A stretch of DNA of 64,000 bases from Gnetum montanum (Eukaryota > Streptophyta > Gnetopsida > Gnetales > Gnetaceae): positions 913,224-977,223 of the forward strand of contig MNCI01001077.1 in NCBI GenBank assembly GCA_015680685.1, given 5' to 3'. Of the stretch, positions 12,000-24,960 are shown piece by piece; within the stretch, counting starts at the first letter, position 1, and every line of letters starts with the position of its first letter. A program made the position numbers and the translations under genes. Below the pieces are notes generated by a model. That model had not been told where the DNA came from, made no database searches, and saw only the letters and a list, made by a program, of their open reading frames with translations.

Positions 12000-13420
12000 G
12001 ATCCAAAAAATAGAACATGATTTTCCATCTGTTGAAGTGATATTTACACTGGCCTATCTTAGTTCTAGAAAAGGTTGAACTTGTTGGATGTTGACCAACT
12101 ATTTTGTTTTTGGGCTGCTAGGTTTGTAGGTTATCATGGCCCAGGAAAAGGTTTGATCAATCATATAAGGTTCCTCCCATAATATTTTGAATTTTTTCTT
12201 CTGGGATACATGTGTGGGGTTCCATTAAAGAACCTTATCTCTTGGTTGAAATTTTACTTTTTTGATTCTAAGGTCATGATGCTGCTTGCTAAATAACTTG
12301 TTCACCTCATTCAAGGATAGGGCCACTAAGTGATTTTTTTCTAGCATGTTTAGATTGATCAATATTTCTTTTTGTGATAAATTTAGGTCAAGGTTTAGAT
12401 AATAGGCCATTGAGAGTGTACAGAGCTTGGATTGAATTGAAAGTGTTGAAAGTTTCTTGTACACTAACTCATAGGGATAATATCCAATAAAAAGTTTCCA
12501 AGTTGAACAATAAGCCTAGAGAGCATCGTTAAGTTTTGTACATTAGTNGAATATCCAATAAAAAGTTTCCAAGTTGAAAAATAAGCCTAGAGAGCATCGT
12601 TAAGTTTTGTACATTAGTCCTTCCTATATTTGTTAATGGTTCATGTTAGTATTTTTGTAATGTCCTAGTTGGTTACCTTTGCTTGACTATTGGCTTGGAG
12701 ATGATAAGTTTTTGTTAATTTATGTTCTACCCTCAAACATTGCATTAATTTTCTAAATGTGGCACTTGTGAAATGAGTTCCATTATTAAAAATTAGTGAA
12801 CTAGCACCCTAAACCTATTTACGATATTTTTTTATATAATTTTGGTAGCAATGGATGATGTACAATTAGTAACAACTACTACTTCTACCCATTTTATATA
12901 GTAGTTAACTGCTACTATAATATATGCCTTCCCATTAGACATGGGTGTGATGGAACCCATGAAGTCAATGCCCCATATGTTAAAAGGCTCTAGTGGTTGA
13001 ATCCACTATTGAGGACCTTCCATGCAAGGAGTCATCCCCCTGTCACACTAGCAACATTCACAAGACTTGATGAACTAGTGGGCATCCCTAAAGATTGTAG
13101 CCCAATAGTGTCTTGCCATAAAGATTTTTATGGCTGTGCATCTTCCTACATAGTGGCCTTTGCAAGGCCCTTCATGAGCATCCTAGTGAACACATAGTTT
13201 ATCTTCATCAAGGACACACCAATGGATCAAGCCATTGGCATACATTTTGTAAATATGTCCATTGATTTCCATAAATTATTTGACCTAATGAAGAAATTTT
13301 TTCTTTTCCTAAAATCCAAGTCCTATGGCATCTCTTAATTGAGAAGATATGTGAGGATGTCATTGTACCATATTACTTTTTTAGGTGTTTGTTCACTTAT
13401 TACTCTAGTAAAGAGAAGTT
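12000..13420 (-). pseudogene. integrase pseudogene, element A
   Basis: The C-terminal region of a Ty3/gypsy integrase is readable at 12225-12464 (FQPRDKVL near its end). The core is readable around 12780-12990: WGIDFMGSITPMS has the first catalytic Asp, but the block that should read VDNG reads FNNG, so the second Asp is Asn (12785-12787). A false 67-bp duplication around the single N at 12548 interrupts the region. Confidence 0.75.
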
Positions 13421-13499
13421 CATCTAGAAATTGATCAAAGAGCAAGCTCTCCTCCTCTTTGTTATCCCATCTTAAGCAAGAAAGGTGGTCAGTAATCAC

Positions 13500-13990
13500 A
13501 TTCTTAGTATTTTTTCAATCTACCATAGTAATATTAAATTCTTGCAAGGTTACAAGCCACTATATAACACAAGGGCTCACTGTCAGCTTATTCATGAGGA
13601 AGTGAATTGCACTATGGTTCATATGTACAAATACCTTATAACCTAGCACATAATGTCTAAACTTTTCTAACACATACACCACTGTCATTAATTCTTTCTC
13701 TATGATGGTGTAATTCAATTATGCCCCCATAATGCTTTGACTCATGCAATGGATATAATATAGATGTTTCTTATCATCCATTTGCATGAGCACTACTTCC
13801 AAAGCATAGTTAGATGCATCTGTCATGATATGAAATGGTTTGGACCAATCTAGTGCTTGTAGGATTGGTGTTTCTATGAGTTTCTTCTTTAATTTTTGGA
13901 ATGCATGTTCACATTCCTTGGTCCAAATGCAAGGTGCATCTTTCTTTGTAAGCTTTACCAATGGCTTTGCAATATTAGAGAAATTCTCAA
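13500..13990 (-). pseudogene. RNase H pseudogene, element A
   Basis: Readable at 13719-13961: the thumb-like sequence CEHAFQKLKKKLIETPIL followed by PFHIMTDASNYALEVVL, in which the DASN block carries the first RNase H acidic residue. The rest toward 13500 has stops and shifts. The second half corresponds to 23534-23839 in element B. Confidence 0.8.
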
Positions 13991-14860
13991 TGAAACATCG
14001 ATAGTAACCAATGTATCCAAGGAATGACTAGACATATTTTACTATCTATAGTTGGTGTGTTATTCTTTAGATGATCCTTATCTTTTTTGGATCTACCTCA
14101 ATCACATCCTACAAAATTGGTGCCATAGCATAATGCCTTCTTGGACCATGAGATGGCTCTTTTGCTAGTTGAGTCATAGGTTTGTCTCTACATATTTCTT
14201 TAGTGCTTACTCAAGTTAGTCCAAGAATTTCTCAAATGTAGCTTCGCAAGTGGAGAAGTCATCCATGAAAACTTCAACAACACTACGAACTTGTTGTTGA
14301 AAGATACTTAGAACCAAGCATTTAAATGTTGCAAGGGCATCACATAGGCCAAATGACATCTTATAGTATGCAAAAGTTCCATAGGGACTCATGAATGTTA
14401 TCTTGGCTTGGTCTTTTGGTGCAATTTAGATTTGGTTATAGCCACTATAACCATCCAAGAAGCTATAATAAAAATGCCTGGATATGGTATCAAACACTTG
14501 ATCTACAAATGATAGAGGAAAATGATCTTTAAATGTTCCCATATTTAATAGCCTAAAGTCAATGTAACCCTGCCATTTTTACCCTTATTTGGTACAACTA
14601 TGATTGGGCTAACCCACTCACTATCCACGATTGGATAGATGAACCTTGCCTTGAGGAGTTGCCCTATCTCCTACTTGATGATTTGCTTTAATTTGGGATT
14701 CAATTGTGTTTGTGGTTGCCTTCTAGGCTTCATGGTTGGGTTAGTGTAGATGTGATGTTGGCATATCCTTGGATCAATTCCTATTAATTCTAGATATGAC
14801 CAAGAAAAGGCTATTGACCATTTATTTATCACCTTTAACAACTTTTCTTTTTTTTAAGAG
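13991..14860 (-). pseudogene. reverse transcriptase pseudogene, element A
   Basis: Fragments in several frames cover the fingers and palm of a Ty3/gypsy reverse transcriptase. YPIVDSEWVSPIIVVP is near 14600-14640, and the active-site block reads VEVFMDDFS with both aspartates present (14259-14267). Stops and frameshifts on either side make it non-coding as a whole. Confidence 0.85.
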
Positions 14861-15139
14861 CAAGTTTGGCAATAATGATAACTAGTTCACCAATATTTAA
14901 AAATGCATACTCCATATTAGCCAGTAAAATTTTTAGTTCTAAGGGATCCTACTGGAAGTGATCAAGGATCTCTAACTCTCCCCAATAGGTATCATCATCT
15001 TCATTAGAGAGTTGGGAATGAACTTGTTCAATTTTGTCCATGCCTTCAACATATGCACATGTTAGGCTCTTAGTTGGCTCCTTGCATATTATGCTACTAT
15101 ATGAATCAACTATAAGCCATATGGTATCCTCCTACTTTG
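14861..15139 (-). other. linker between protease and reverse transcriptase, element A
   Basis: Decayed coding-like sequence with matching order in element B (24961-25280). Acidic runs (Glu/Asp codons near 14980-15010) can be read, but no domain. Confidence 0.5.
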
Positions 15140-15724
15140 TGGCTACTACATATAGACATCGTTGAATATTAATTTCTTATGCACATTGATTGCATGCTTA
15201 ATGTAGGTGCTCTTGATGGACCAAATCTTTTGCAAGCAATTACACCTATTATCACTATATGTGATGCATGGAATGTGCTTCTTCTCAATTTTTCCTAGCT
15301 CATTTTCCTTAGATATTTCGAGAGATAGGTCCCTTATACCCATTCTTGCATCGACCATGCTTAACCAAGCCCTTCCCATAATGATGGGAAAGTCACTTTT
15401 TTACTTATCCACCTTGATTACTAGAAAATCAATAGGATAGGACCACCCACAAACTATGTTTATCATGTCCTCTACTAGTTCCAAAGGGATAGTAATTGAC
15501 TAATTTGGTAATTCTAAATAGATGTTGCTCTTCTTGAGAGGTGGTAGGTTCCAGGCCTTGTACATATCATGGGAGATGAGGTTAACTTCGGAACTAGAGT
15601 CAAGAAGAGCCTTACATAGCTCTTGTCCAGCAATTTGCAGATAGATGAGTGAACTTCCTAGATTAGATCTTTTTGTAGGAAGATTGCCAATCTTAATCCA
15701 ATTAGAACCAACATGGGTTAACAT
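15140..15724 (-). pseudogene. aspartic protease pseudogene, element A
   Basis: A retroviral-type protease that would cut the gag-pol polyprotein. The active-site block reads LLDSSSEVNLIS at 15590-15630 instead of a DSGS-type motif, so the catalytic Gly is Ser. The C-terminal half has MGRAWLSMVDARMG (15340-15379), the family's LGRPWL-like block. Two frames are involved, so it is shifted between the halves. Confidence 0.8.
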
Positions 15725-18184
15725 TATATTTTAGATCCTAGGTGGCACTTGGTTTGAAGGGTGCTCAAATGTATTTGATGTAGAGGATGGGGGTGTTAAA
15801 GATGCAAGACAATTAGCCAAAGTAGGTTGTAAGGGATAGAGAGGATTGCTGGGATAGAAGAAAGGTCATTTCCTTAATCAATTATCTAAACCACTTGGTT
15901 GAAAGAATGATTATGAATTCATAGCCTTTGTAGAGTTTTGTTGTTGTAGGTGTGGAGGAATCTCACCCTGCAAGGATGGAGTAGGAGGTAATTCAGTTGA
16001 AGGTGGAGGTGTAGGTGTAGAGTGATGTATAGGATGATAAGGGTACAAATATGGATTTTTTCATCAAGTAGATGATGAATGTGTTCGGTGGTACTTTGGA
16101 GGGTAATAGTGATGCTGAAATGATGCATGAATTGCAGAACTCCTAGCAGAGATGGGTTGCTGAACATAGTACCCATATGGATCTGGTTTCTTATAAGGGT
16201 ATTGTTGCCTTGGTGGTGGAATTTCCCACAATTGTGGTTGATACCACTATTGGTATTATTCATAAGATTGTGGAGGAGATCCACTTGGGTACTAAGCTTG
16301 TTGCTATTGGTGGAAGTTCCATGGACTACCTTAAGGAAATCATCTTGGAACTTGCCTACATGCTAGGTGAGGATTCAATGTGTACATTTTGAACTCTTGT
16401 AAGTTTGACACCATAGGGCAACATCCCTTCGGATTTTTAGATTAACAAATGTCACATTTAGTTTCATCATTAGAGTTAGACTCCACAACTTCCTCTACTA
16501 CAGTAGCTTTACCTCTTTGGTAGGCATGCTTAGCATCGTTTTGCTTCTTGTGATTATGATCACTAGTTTGCTCTTTGGATTCTTTGATAATATTTAAAGT
16601 AGTTTGAAAATTTTCATCCAAAGAGTCCCACAATTTGTCAACCTTGGTTGAAATATCAGAAATAGATTTTTGGTTGGGAAAGATCTTTCTGTTTACTACT
16701 TCATCAAGTGGTGAATCCTCGTCACAAAATCAAACCTCTTATTTTCTAATGGATGAGTCCCTATTATACTCTTTAGCACTTTTCCTTTCTCGTAGCTCAC
16801 CTTCTTCTTTTGCTACCTACTCAATTAACCTTTGGATTTGATGAGCTCTCATTTCAGACAATCTTCCTTTGGCATACACCCTAAGGGTTCTTTTTATTTC
16901 TACTCTAAGCCCATCTATGATGTGGCAAATTTGTTTCCTCTAAGACTAACCATGGCTAGGGCATCTATGTAAGAGAATAGTATCAGCCCATGGCAGCATC
17001 CAAGAGTTCACATGCTTCTTATTTCTAGCCTTGGATTTGGCTTTTCAGATTAGACACTCTAGAGTACATTTGATATTTATTATTGAATAATTATAACATA
17101 GTAATCCATCTTCAGATAGATTCTGGCTCTAAGGACTGATACCAACTTTCAGCTTCCTTAATGAGTGTCCTTGGGAAAATCTTGAGTTTCTGCCACTCAT
17201 TTTATATGTTCGATAAGGCAAAAGCATCTTGAAAAGCTTGTAGATGTGTCTATGGATCAAAATTATATCCCCCTCAAATATTGAGATATTTTTCATATCT
17301 AGGTGCTTTATCCAACTATCCTTCATATGCATGGTTGGGATTTTTACTACCTTTGTAATGTTGAGCATACTACGAGTTTCCAATAAAGGTCCATCATCAT
17401 CACTGTGTTGATGACATAGATGATGGTTTCAACCACCCCTTTGGTTTTTATGGCCTTCATAATAATTGTTATTTTTTCAATCAACTTCATCATAGTTGTT
17501 TCAACAACAACTTCAATAAGAACCATTACATGAATAGGAATTTTTAGAATCAGATGAAGAGGATGAATAGGAAGGTGGACTGCAATTGCCACCATGGTAT
17601 CCACTACCACACTTATGCTTATTATGATCACCATCCTTAGATCCCTTATTAATACGATGTTTACAAGAGTCCCTACCTTGGCTATCACTCTTTCCTGACC
17701 TTGGTATATGAATAGTTGATTACAAGGTCAATTTCACACCCTCACCATCAGTAGCAGGGGATGGACAATTTTCATGTTGAGAACCTTCCAAGGAAGGATC
17801 GTCATTATCCTCTTGATCTAGTAGGAACAAGGAGTTAGTGTAATGTCTTCCATCTATAGCTTCATGGTGTTTCTATGACATTTATCTCATTTAAGTTGTG
17901 TTTCAGTGGGATAGTAGTTCTAAGTTTTGTATCCATCCACAATGTACTCTTTGTGAAGATCTGCTATGCCCAACTTCTTAAGGGTTTTAAATAGCATTCT
18001 AGGGATAGATCTATTAGGGGGGTAAGATGATGTTGCCTTCCATATCATGCCATCAAATTTGTTCATCATAATATAGGATGAAGGTGAAATTTGACACAAA
18101 CCCATCTAAATGAGTGTATACCACCTTGATTTCTTGTGAGACTAGTGGTTTAGTATCATTGGGCTTGCAAGAAGAAGAAGACAT
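15725..18184 (-). pseudogene. gag pseudogene, element A
   Basis: The likely start is ATG at 18184 (MSSSSCKPNDTKPLV), some 130 bases inside the primer site. N-terminal text is readable with stops (VYTHLDGFVSNFTF; then WHDMEGNIILPP near 18040). A middle part at 17129-17383 aligns with the capsid of B. Low-complexity Ser/Asp/His-rich sequence lies at 17400-17690, and a His/Pro-rich part at 15919-16284. Every part carries stops. The + strand open frames around 16130-16390 are shadows. Confidence 0.7.
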
Positions 18185-18315
18185 TTTGCAAAAAAAAATG
18201 AAATTGTCAATGTGATTTTATAATTTTTATGTATAGTGGAAATGATATTTACCTTTGGTTCATACAACAATATTAGTGGTATTCACTTAGACCTAAATAG
18301 CACATGTTCCACAAA

Positions 18316-18339
18316 CAAAGTTCCTTGCAACACTGCTAA
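18316..18339 (-). promoter_or_regulatory. primer-binding site, element A
   Basis: On the - strand it reads TTAGCAGTGTTGCAAGGAA directly inside the LTR edge. It is a damaged version of TTGGTGCCATTGCTAGGGA in element B, which resembles the tRNA-Asp-type site of Athila elements. Confidence 0.6.
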
Positions 18340-19290
18340 TGATAAGCAATGAGCTACCCCTACATCCAACCATACGAATCAGAAAGTGTTCACATGTGAT
18401 CTAGTCAAATTCAACAAACTTCATCATTTCTAGTGCACTATCCCTTTTAGGAAGCAAATATGTCCTTAAGGTCAATTTTTGTCTTCCCAATTACACTTGT
18501 GATGTTTGTTGGTATGGTTAAGTATAATTGAGGCATCTGATTTTTATCATGTTGTGTTTTATAAGTTGGTGCTTAAATGTAGATAAAAATAATTTGATTA
18601 ACTAATCTAAATTAACTAATTTACTAACATTTAATTAATCCTAACATAAGTATTCATTTCCACTTTCCATACATGTCTTAAACCCACATATCCACTGTTG
18701 GGTGATCAAATGCTATGCTACTCGGTGTACCAAGCGATAACGCTAATGGAATTACTAAGCAAATATGTGTCACGCTCAAAGAAATCGTACATATGTATTT
18801 AATACATCTATCTTAATAACCTCATTAACTTAATTACTAGAAAATATTTGCAAAATAATTAAGAACAATTAACAAATAATTAAAAATGTTGAATGCATAA
18901 ATAAAATAGCTAATCTATCCAAGGTACTGCAAGATTTATCAGAAAGCTCATATTTATTACTACACACACTATCATGCTCAAGTAAAACAATGCTTAAATA
19001 AATATTTGTACACTCAATGACTCTTGCTATGGACACTCGGGGGAAAAATGTCTAACTTTCAAAGAAAAATATGCAAGAGGTTTGCTACTACTAAAATCTA
19101 GATTGCCATAAATGCAATTGGTAGGCATGTATTTATAGGCAATGGATAGACATTGCATTGACGAGGCCTCATTGATGTAGGGCAAGATGTATTGATGGGG
19201 CCTCATTCACAAGGGCTCATTGACATAGTCAACTGTGTCAACGAGGCCTTGTTGATGTAGCCAACCAACAACAACTCATCACCTTGCTTG
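18340..19290 (-). repeat. 5' LTR of element A
   Basis: The inner edge starts TGATAAGCAATGAG on the + strand and matches 28458 onward and 55391 onward. A TATA word (CTATAAATAC on the - strand) is at 19129-19138. Upstream of it, 19160-19260, lie repeated GAGGCCTC palindromes with CATTGAC. The outer edge near 19290 is where similarity to B ends. Confidence 0.7.
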
Positions 19291-19339
19291 GCCTTACCAC
19301 TGGATTAAGGTAATAGGCCATAATTTTGAAATAAATTTA

Positions 19340-19960
19340 CTCTATTGGTGTGAGTGCACTGTACTTCTTATGGTGAACCCTGTAGCACCACTATGTCCAC
19401 TCCTTTTTGACCTTAGGATAATCCTTCATGGATAGTTTTTCCATCTATGTCTTGGTGTTAGGAAACCCCAGTGCCTGCATGATAGCTTCTGCCGGGTAGG
19501 ACACTTGAATGTCCTTTATTTTGATAGTGGACATTAGCCTTTAATTACTCTAGAAGAGATATGTCTCTTCAATGTACCATTTCCCACTCAATGTGATGAT
19601 TGGAAAAATGGGAGAGGTTTGTAGTTAAGTCTTGACATCTATTAGAGCTTTCACTAAGCATGGTCTAAAGTTGATTTCTTGAAGAACTAATCGTTGGATT
19701 TCTTCAAACCTGATAATCGCAAGGCAGGCTTGTGTCAAAGTGACTTCAGGCCTTGGCATAGGTTTAGGCACTTCTATGAGCACTTCTTCTTCTAAAATTT
19801 GTTAGAAAAATTCCACATTAGGCTTTTCATGAAGAGGTCTTGTTGCATGGGTTGCCTTCAGTGGTTCTTGGGCTTGTTCTTGTTGGCCCCTTCCAACTCT
19901 AGGCCACTTGTCCCTTGGTTGAAAGGGTTCTCCTTCCTATGGGCATTTATATTTTAGTGT
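19340..19960 (-). pseudogene. decayed reading frame, unrecognised
   Basis: Read on the - strand, a single frame keeps a protein-like composition over about 200 codons with roughly seven stops. Readable parts include RPEVTLTQACLAIIRFEEIQ and IQVSYPAEAIMQALGFPNTK. I do not recognise the family. It lies between the ends of A and B and is absent from the other flank of either, so it is either older sequence the elements landed beside or part of another element. Confidence 0.4.
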
Positions 19961-20232
19961 CATCTATAATCATAATGAGATCATGGGTTAGCAATCATTG
20001 TGTAACTTAAAGCAATTGAGATATCTTTATCTCTTAAGGATAGTTACACTTTGGCTAAGTTGTGATTATGATTGATTTAATTACTCTAATTATCATTCTA
20101 TTCATGTGTTATTGTTAATAAATCATCTCAGAGGTTTTTGGAAGCGTTAACTATTAAAAACATTGATGTTTATATGTTGTTAAGGTTATTAACTCTTTGG
20201 GAAAGTTAGAAAAATTTCCAAAAAATTTCATC

Positions 20233-20700
20233 AATTTTTCATCAAAAACCTTAAGGTTTGTGGCCCCCATGATAACAAGCTTACCTTTGGTAAGTGTAGG
20301 ATCAAAAAATGAAGTGATTTGGATAACTGGTTGGGAAGTTATGGGCTTTGGAATGTTTTGGGCTTTAAAAATTACAAAAACTCCTATGTGTTATGAGGCA
20401 ATTGTCAAAAATTCCTAAGTGCATGGTGGTATATATAGGATGTAAGCACTACATTGACAAGGCCTCATCGACATGGTTGGCTACATTGATGAGGCCTTTA
20501 TCGATGTAGCTATTAACCACTGTAGAAAACTGTTGACTTTGGTCAAACTTGCAAAATACAAAGAATTTTTAAATGAAATTGGGATCAAATGAAAGCTCAA
20601 AAAGCTAAGAATAGTATGAAAAAATGAGAAGAGGGAATTAATGCTAATAAATTTTAAAAAATGGAGAAAAATTGATTCAGGAGATGAACAAAATAAAAGG
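20233..20700 (-). repeat. left terminal region of element B
   Basis: Matches 10108-10560, with a TATATA word near 20432 and GAGGCCTC-type words at 20458-20500. As in A, clear LTR identity with the right end is limited to these words. Confidence 0.5.
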
Positions 20701-22150
20701 TTAAGGAGCACTAAGCAAAATACCCAATGGAATATGTGAAAGATAGGATTGTAGCAATGTCAAAGATAAGGGACCTTAACTAACCAAACCTAGAGCTATG
20801 CAGGTGGGTCCTTCCCATAGCAGGCTCATTCCCTTGTTTCCATTTCATAATCTCAACTAACTAGTTTGTGAGCCCCATAGTTGACTAATAGTCATGAGAA
20901 GTTATGGACCAGCCAAAAACAATCTATTCAAGAATTCAAACACATTAGACCAGGACATAGAGCATAACATAGAACATGATAGTGAGGTGATTTATGGTAG
21001 CATGGATGGATGACAAAGAAGGTGAAATGGAGTTCTAAATTGAGGTTTTAAGAAGTCCCTATTGGAATTTGTGTTTAAAATGACCTAGAAAGATCCATCC
21101 TTAGTCTAGACCAAAACCATCCACCTTTAGTGACTTTGCATTGCTACCCTAAGACTAATCTACCCACACGAGACAGGAGAGCACTTCCACAAGACAACCA
21201 CCATTCTATAAGGGGAAGAAAAGAGAGAAATAGGAAGTGAGAGAGGGCCTTAGCTAGAGAAGAACTTTAGGCATAGGTACATGGTTTTCTAGTTCCATAA
21301 CTAGTGCTTATAGCACATTTATTTGTCCAAAAGGTGTTCTTTGAATTTTCATTCTTTTTGAATGAAAAACACACCATGGACTTATTTGTTTATTATGTCT
21401 AAGGGGTGTGCTTTGAATTTCCATCATTTTTATTTTATTTTTGAATTTTTGGATGGAAAACACATCATGCAAAGACTTGATTTGACTTTCGATCGGTGGT
21501 TGGAATGGAATTTGTAAGAAGTCCATGAAAAATCTACAAGTACTCAAGAAAGTAGAATAGTGAAAAGAGTATTGAGTCTCCCTTGAAGTCATACCCTTTT
21601 CAAACCTTTGAATCCTTCCTAATTCCAGAACTACCAAGGTCACAAATCGATTAAGAGTTTCTCTAATGGAAGGGACCTCAAATTTCCAAAACAAGCAAAC
21701 CCATAAAGGTTTTTTGGATGGTCAGATGATGTGGACTTACTACCTATTCTTTAAAAAATAAACTATGTCAAAGTCATTAGACATTAGAATTCAAAATAGA
21801 AACTAGACATCGATAATCATAACATTAAGCACAAATCATCATTAGTAAACATCAATAGNTAATCATAACATTAAGCACAAATCATCATTAGTAAACATCA
21901 ATAGTGGAACTATGTCCTATAGAAATAAATGATTTTATTAGCAAAAATAAGGAAATATCACATTTGAGTTAAAAAAACAAAGTAAAATATATAAGAAAAA
22001 GTAAAATAATCATGAAAGGTTCAAATATACTAATAATTGTGTAAACTTAGAAGAATCTGAAAATCAAAAATTTTGTAAAATAAATAAGTTATAAAATAAA
22101 AAACATGGAAAACAAAAAATAGAAAAACTAAGAAGCCATATGNTCTCCCC
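20701..22150 (-). other. 3' non-coding tail of element B
   Basis: Same blocks as 10561-11999. It holds a false 46-bp duplication around the single N at 21859 and another single N at 22143. Confidence 0.6.
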
Positions 22151-23420
22151 CACTATTAAGTCAGAAGGAGGAGATCCGAAAACTGGAACATGGTTGTCCA
22201 TCCGTTGAGGTGATTTTTGTAGGGTTTTATCTTGGCTCTAAGAAAGGTTTTACTTGTTGGATGTCGACCAACTACTTTTTATTTGGTCTTTCAAACTTGT
22301 AGATCAACATGGCCCTAGAGGGAAAGGATTGATCAATTATATAAGGTCCCTCCCACAAATTTTGAAATTTTTCCTTTTGGGATACATGTGTGAGGTTCTA
22401 GTAGAAAACCTTATCTCCTAGTTGAAGTTTTACTTTCATGATTTTAAGGTGATGATATTGCTTACTGAATTCCTTGTGCATCTTATTCAAAGATAGGGAC
22501 ACTAATAAATTTTCATCTAGCATGTTTAGAGTGATTAATCTTTCTTTTTATGCTAGAATGAGGCCAAGATTTAGATCATAGGCTGTTGAGAGTGTATGGA
22601 GCTCAAATTGAATCAAGAGCATTGGAAGTTTTCCATACAAAAACTCAAAGGAAGAATAGTTAATAGAAAGTTTCCATGTTGAATAAAAAGCCTAGAGGGC
22701 ATCATTAAGTTTTCCACTCCAATATTTCCTATATTTTCTAATGGTCCACGTTAGTATTTTTGTTATCTTCCAATTGGTTACCTCTGCTTGACCATTGGCT
22801 TGGGGCTGGTAGGCTATTCTCAATTTATGTTCAACCCCCAAGCCTTATATTAACTTTCTAAAAGTGGCACCTATAAAATGAGTTCCATTATCAACAATTA
22901 GTGAATGTGGCATCCCAAACTTATTTACAATATTTTTTTGTATAAATCTAGTAGTAGTGGATGATGTACAATTAGTAATAGTTGTTGCTTCTACCCATTT
23001 TGTGTAGTAGTCAACTGCTATGATAATATATGCCTTCTTGTTGGACATGGGTATGATGGACCCCATGAAGTCAATGCCCCATATATAAAAAATTTCCAGT
23101 GGTTGGATCCACTATTGAGGACCTTCCATGTGAGTGGTCATCCCCCTATCTCATTGACACCATTCATAAGATTTGACAAATTGGTGGGAATCATTAAAGA
23201 TTATAGGCCAATAGTATCCTGCCATCAGGATTTTTATGGTTGTGCATCTCCCTACATAGTGGCCTCTTTAAGGCCCTTCGTGAGCATCTTGGAAAATATG
23301 TAGTTGATCTTCATTAGGGACACAACAACAAATCAGGCTATCGGCACATACCTTATAGAGGTGTAGATTTCCATGAAATATTTGGCTCAATGAAGAAATT
23401 GTTATTTCTATCTAAAGTAA
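22151..23420 (-). pseudogene. integrase pseudogene, element B
   Basis: The core is open at 22845-23066 and just upstream. WGIDFMGSIIPMS (about 23060-23090) carries the first catalytic Asp, AVDYYTKWVEATTI follows, and IVDNGTHF carries the second. The frame is lost before the third catalytic residue. The zinc-binding part (23100-23400) is heavily shifted, and the open + strand frame there is a shadow. Confidence 0.8.
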
Positions 23421-23533
23421 AAATCTTATGGCATTTTTTGAGTGAGAAGATAAGTAAGGATGCCATTATACCATGTTATTTCTATAGGCATTTTTTCATT
23501 TATTGCTCCTATAAAGAGAGGTTTGTCTAGAAA

Positions 23534-24130
23534 CTAATCAGAGATCATGCTCCTCTCCTCTTTATTTTCCAATCTTAAGCAAGAGAGATGATTACTGATC
23601 ACATTCTCAATTCTTTCTTGATCTATCATTGTGAGATCGAATTCTTGCAAGATCACAAGCCACCGTATGATATGAGGGCTCACTATTGGCTTGTTCATGA
23701 GGAAGCAGATTGCATTGTGGTCCATGTGTACAATTACTTTGTAGCCAAGCACATNTATTGCATTGTGGTCCATGTGTACAATTACTTTGTAGCCAAGCAC
23801 ATAGTGCTTGAAATGTTTTAGAACATATACCATAGACATTGGTTTTTTTTATGTGGTGGTGTAATTTAATTATGCTTTAATAATTATTTGGCTTTCATAG
23901 TAGATGTAGTATGGAAATTTCTTATCATCCATCTATGTGAGCATTGCTTTCAAGGCATAGTTAGATGCATCTACCATGATGTGAAAGGTTTTGGACCAAT
24001 CTGGTGCTTGAAGGATTGGTGTTTCTATGAATATCTCTTTGAACTATTGGAATGCATGTTTACATTCCTTGGTGTAGATGAAAGGTGCATCTTTTTTTGT
24101 AAGCTCTACCAATGACTTTGCAATCTTAGA
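23534..24130 (-). pseudogene. RNase H pseudogene, element B
   Basis: The C-terminal half is open: HYVLGYKVIVHMDHNAI, then NKPIVSPHIIRWLVILQEFD and VISNHLSCL, the pattern that closes RNase H in Athila-type elements. A false duplication around N 23755 makes the HMDHNAI segment appear twice. The N-terminal half (23840-24130) is shifted. Confidence 0.85.
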
Positions 24131-24960
24131 GAAATTCTATATGAATCATCGGTAGTAGCCAATGTGTCCAAGGAATGAACAAACATCTTTAACTAGATCT
24201 TGTTGGTGTCTTATTTCTTGGATGAACATTATATTTTTTGGGTCTACCTCAATCCCTTTTTGTGAAATTCGATGCCCTTCCACAATTCCTTCTTGGACCA
24301 TGAGATGGCTCGTTTGCTAGCTAAGTCACAAGTTTGTTTTAACACATCTCTTTAATACTTGTTCAAGGTGGTCCAAGGCTTGCTCAAATGTAGCTCCATA
24401 CGTGAAAAATTCATCCATGAAGACTTCCACACCACTACTAATCTATAGTTGAAATATACTAAGGAGCAGCCATTGAAATGTTGCTGGGGCATTACAAAAA
24501 CCGAATGACATCTTACAATATGCAAAAGTTCCCTAGGGACTTGTGAATGTTGTCTTGGCATGATCTTTTGGTGCAATTTGGATTTGGTTATAGCCACTAT
24601 AACCATCCAAGAAGCTATAATCACTATGCAAAGATATGGTGTCCAATACTTGATCCACAAATGGCAAAGGGAAATGATCTTTAAATGTTGCCATATTCAA
24701 TAGCCTAAAGTCAATGCAGACCCATCATTTGCCATCCTTCTTTGAGACAATCATGAGTGGGCTAACCCACTCACTATCCATGATAGGATAGATGAACCCC
24801 ACCTTTAGAAGTTGTTTAATTTCCTCTTTGATGATCTATTCCAATTTGGAATTTAGCAACCTCTGTAGTTGCCTTCTAGGCTTCATGGTTGGGTCAGTGT
24901 AAATGTGAAGCTAGCATATCCTTGGATCAATTCTAGTTAGCTCATGATATGACCAAGAAA
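24131..24960 (-). pseudogene. reverse transcriptase pseudogene, element B
   Basis: Same blocks as in A. The active site reads VEVFMDEFF, so the second catalytic Asp is Glu (24410-24418). The fingers motif around EWVS is at 24750-24790. Confidence 0.85.

Larger units (their letters stand above)
10108..19290 (-). mobile_element. Athila-like element A
   Basis: From right to left (its 5' to 3'): LTR 18340-19290, primer site, gag, protease, reverse transcriptase, RNase H, integrase, a long non-coding 3' tail and a terminal stretch at 10108-10560. It is colinear with element B over its whole length. The right-hand and left-hand ends are not clearly alignable with each other, so the left LTR is either short, truncated or strongly diverged, and the left boundary is simply where similarity to B begins. 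Confidence 0.75.

Noticed and set aside
16127-16392. Two overlapping + strand open frames
   Set aside because: They lie opposite the decayed gag of element A and show no family pattern of their own.
23534-23839. A duplicated RNase H segment as a biological duplication
   Set aside because: The repeat is exact and centred on a single N, so it is an assembly artefact.
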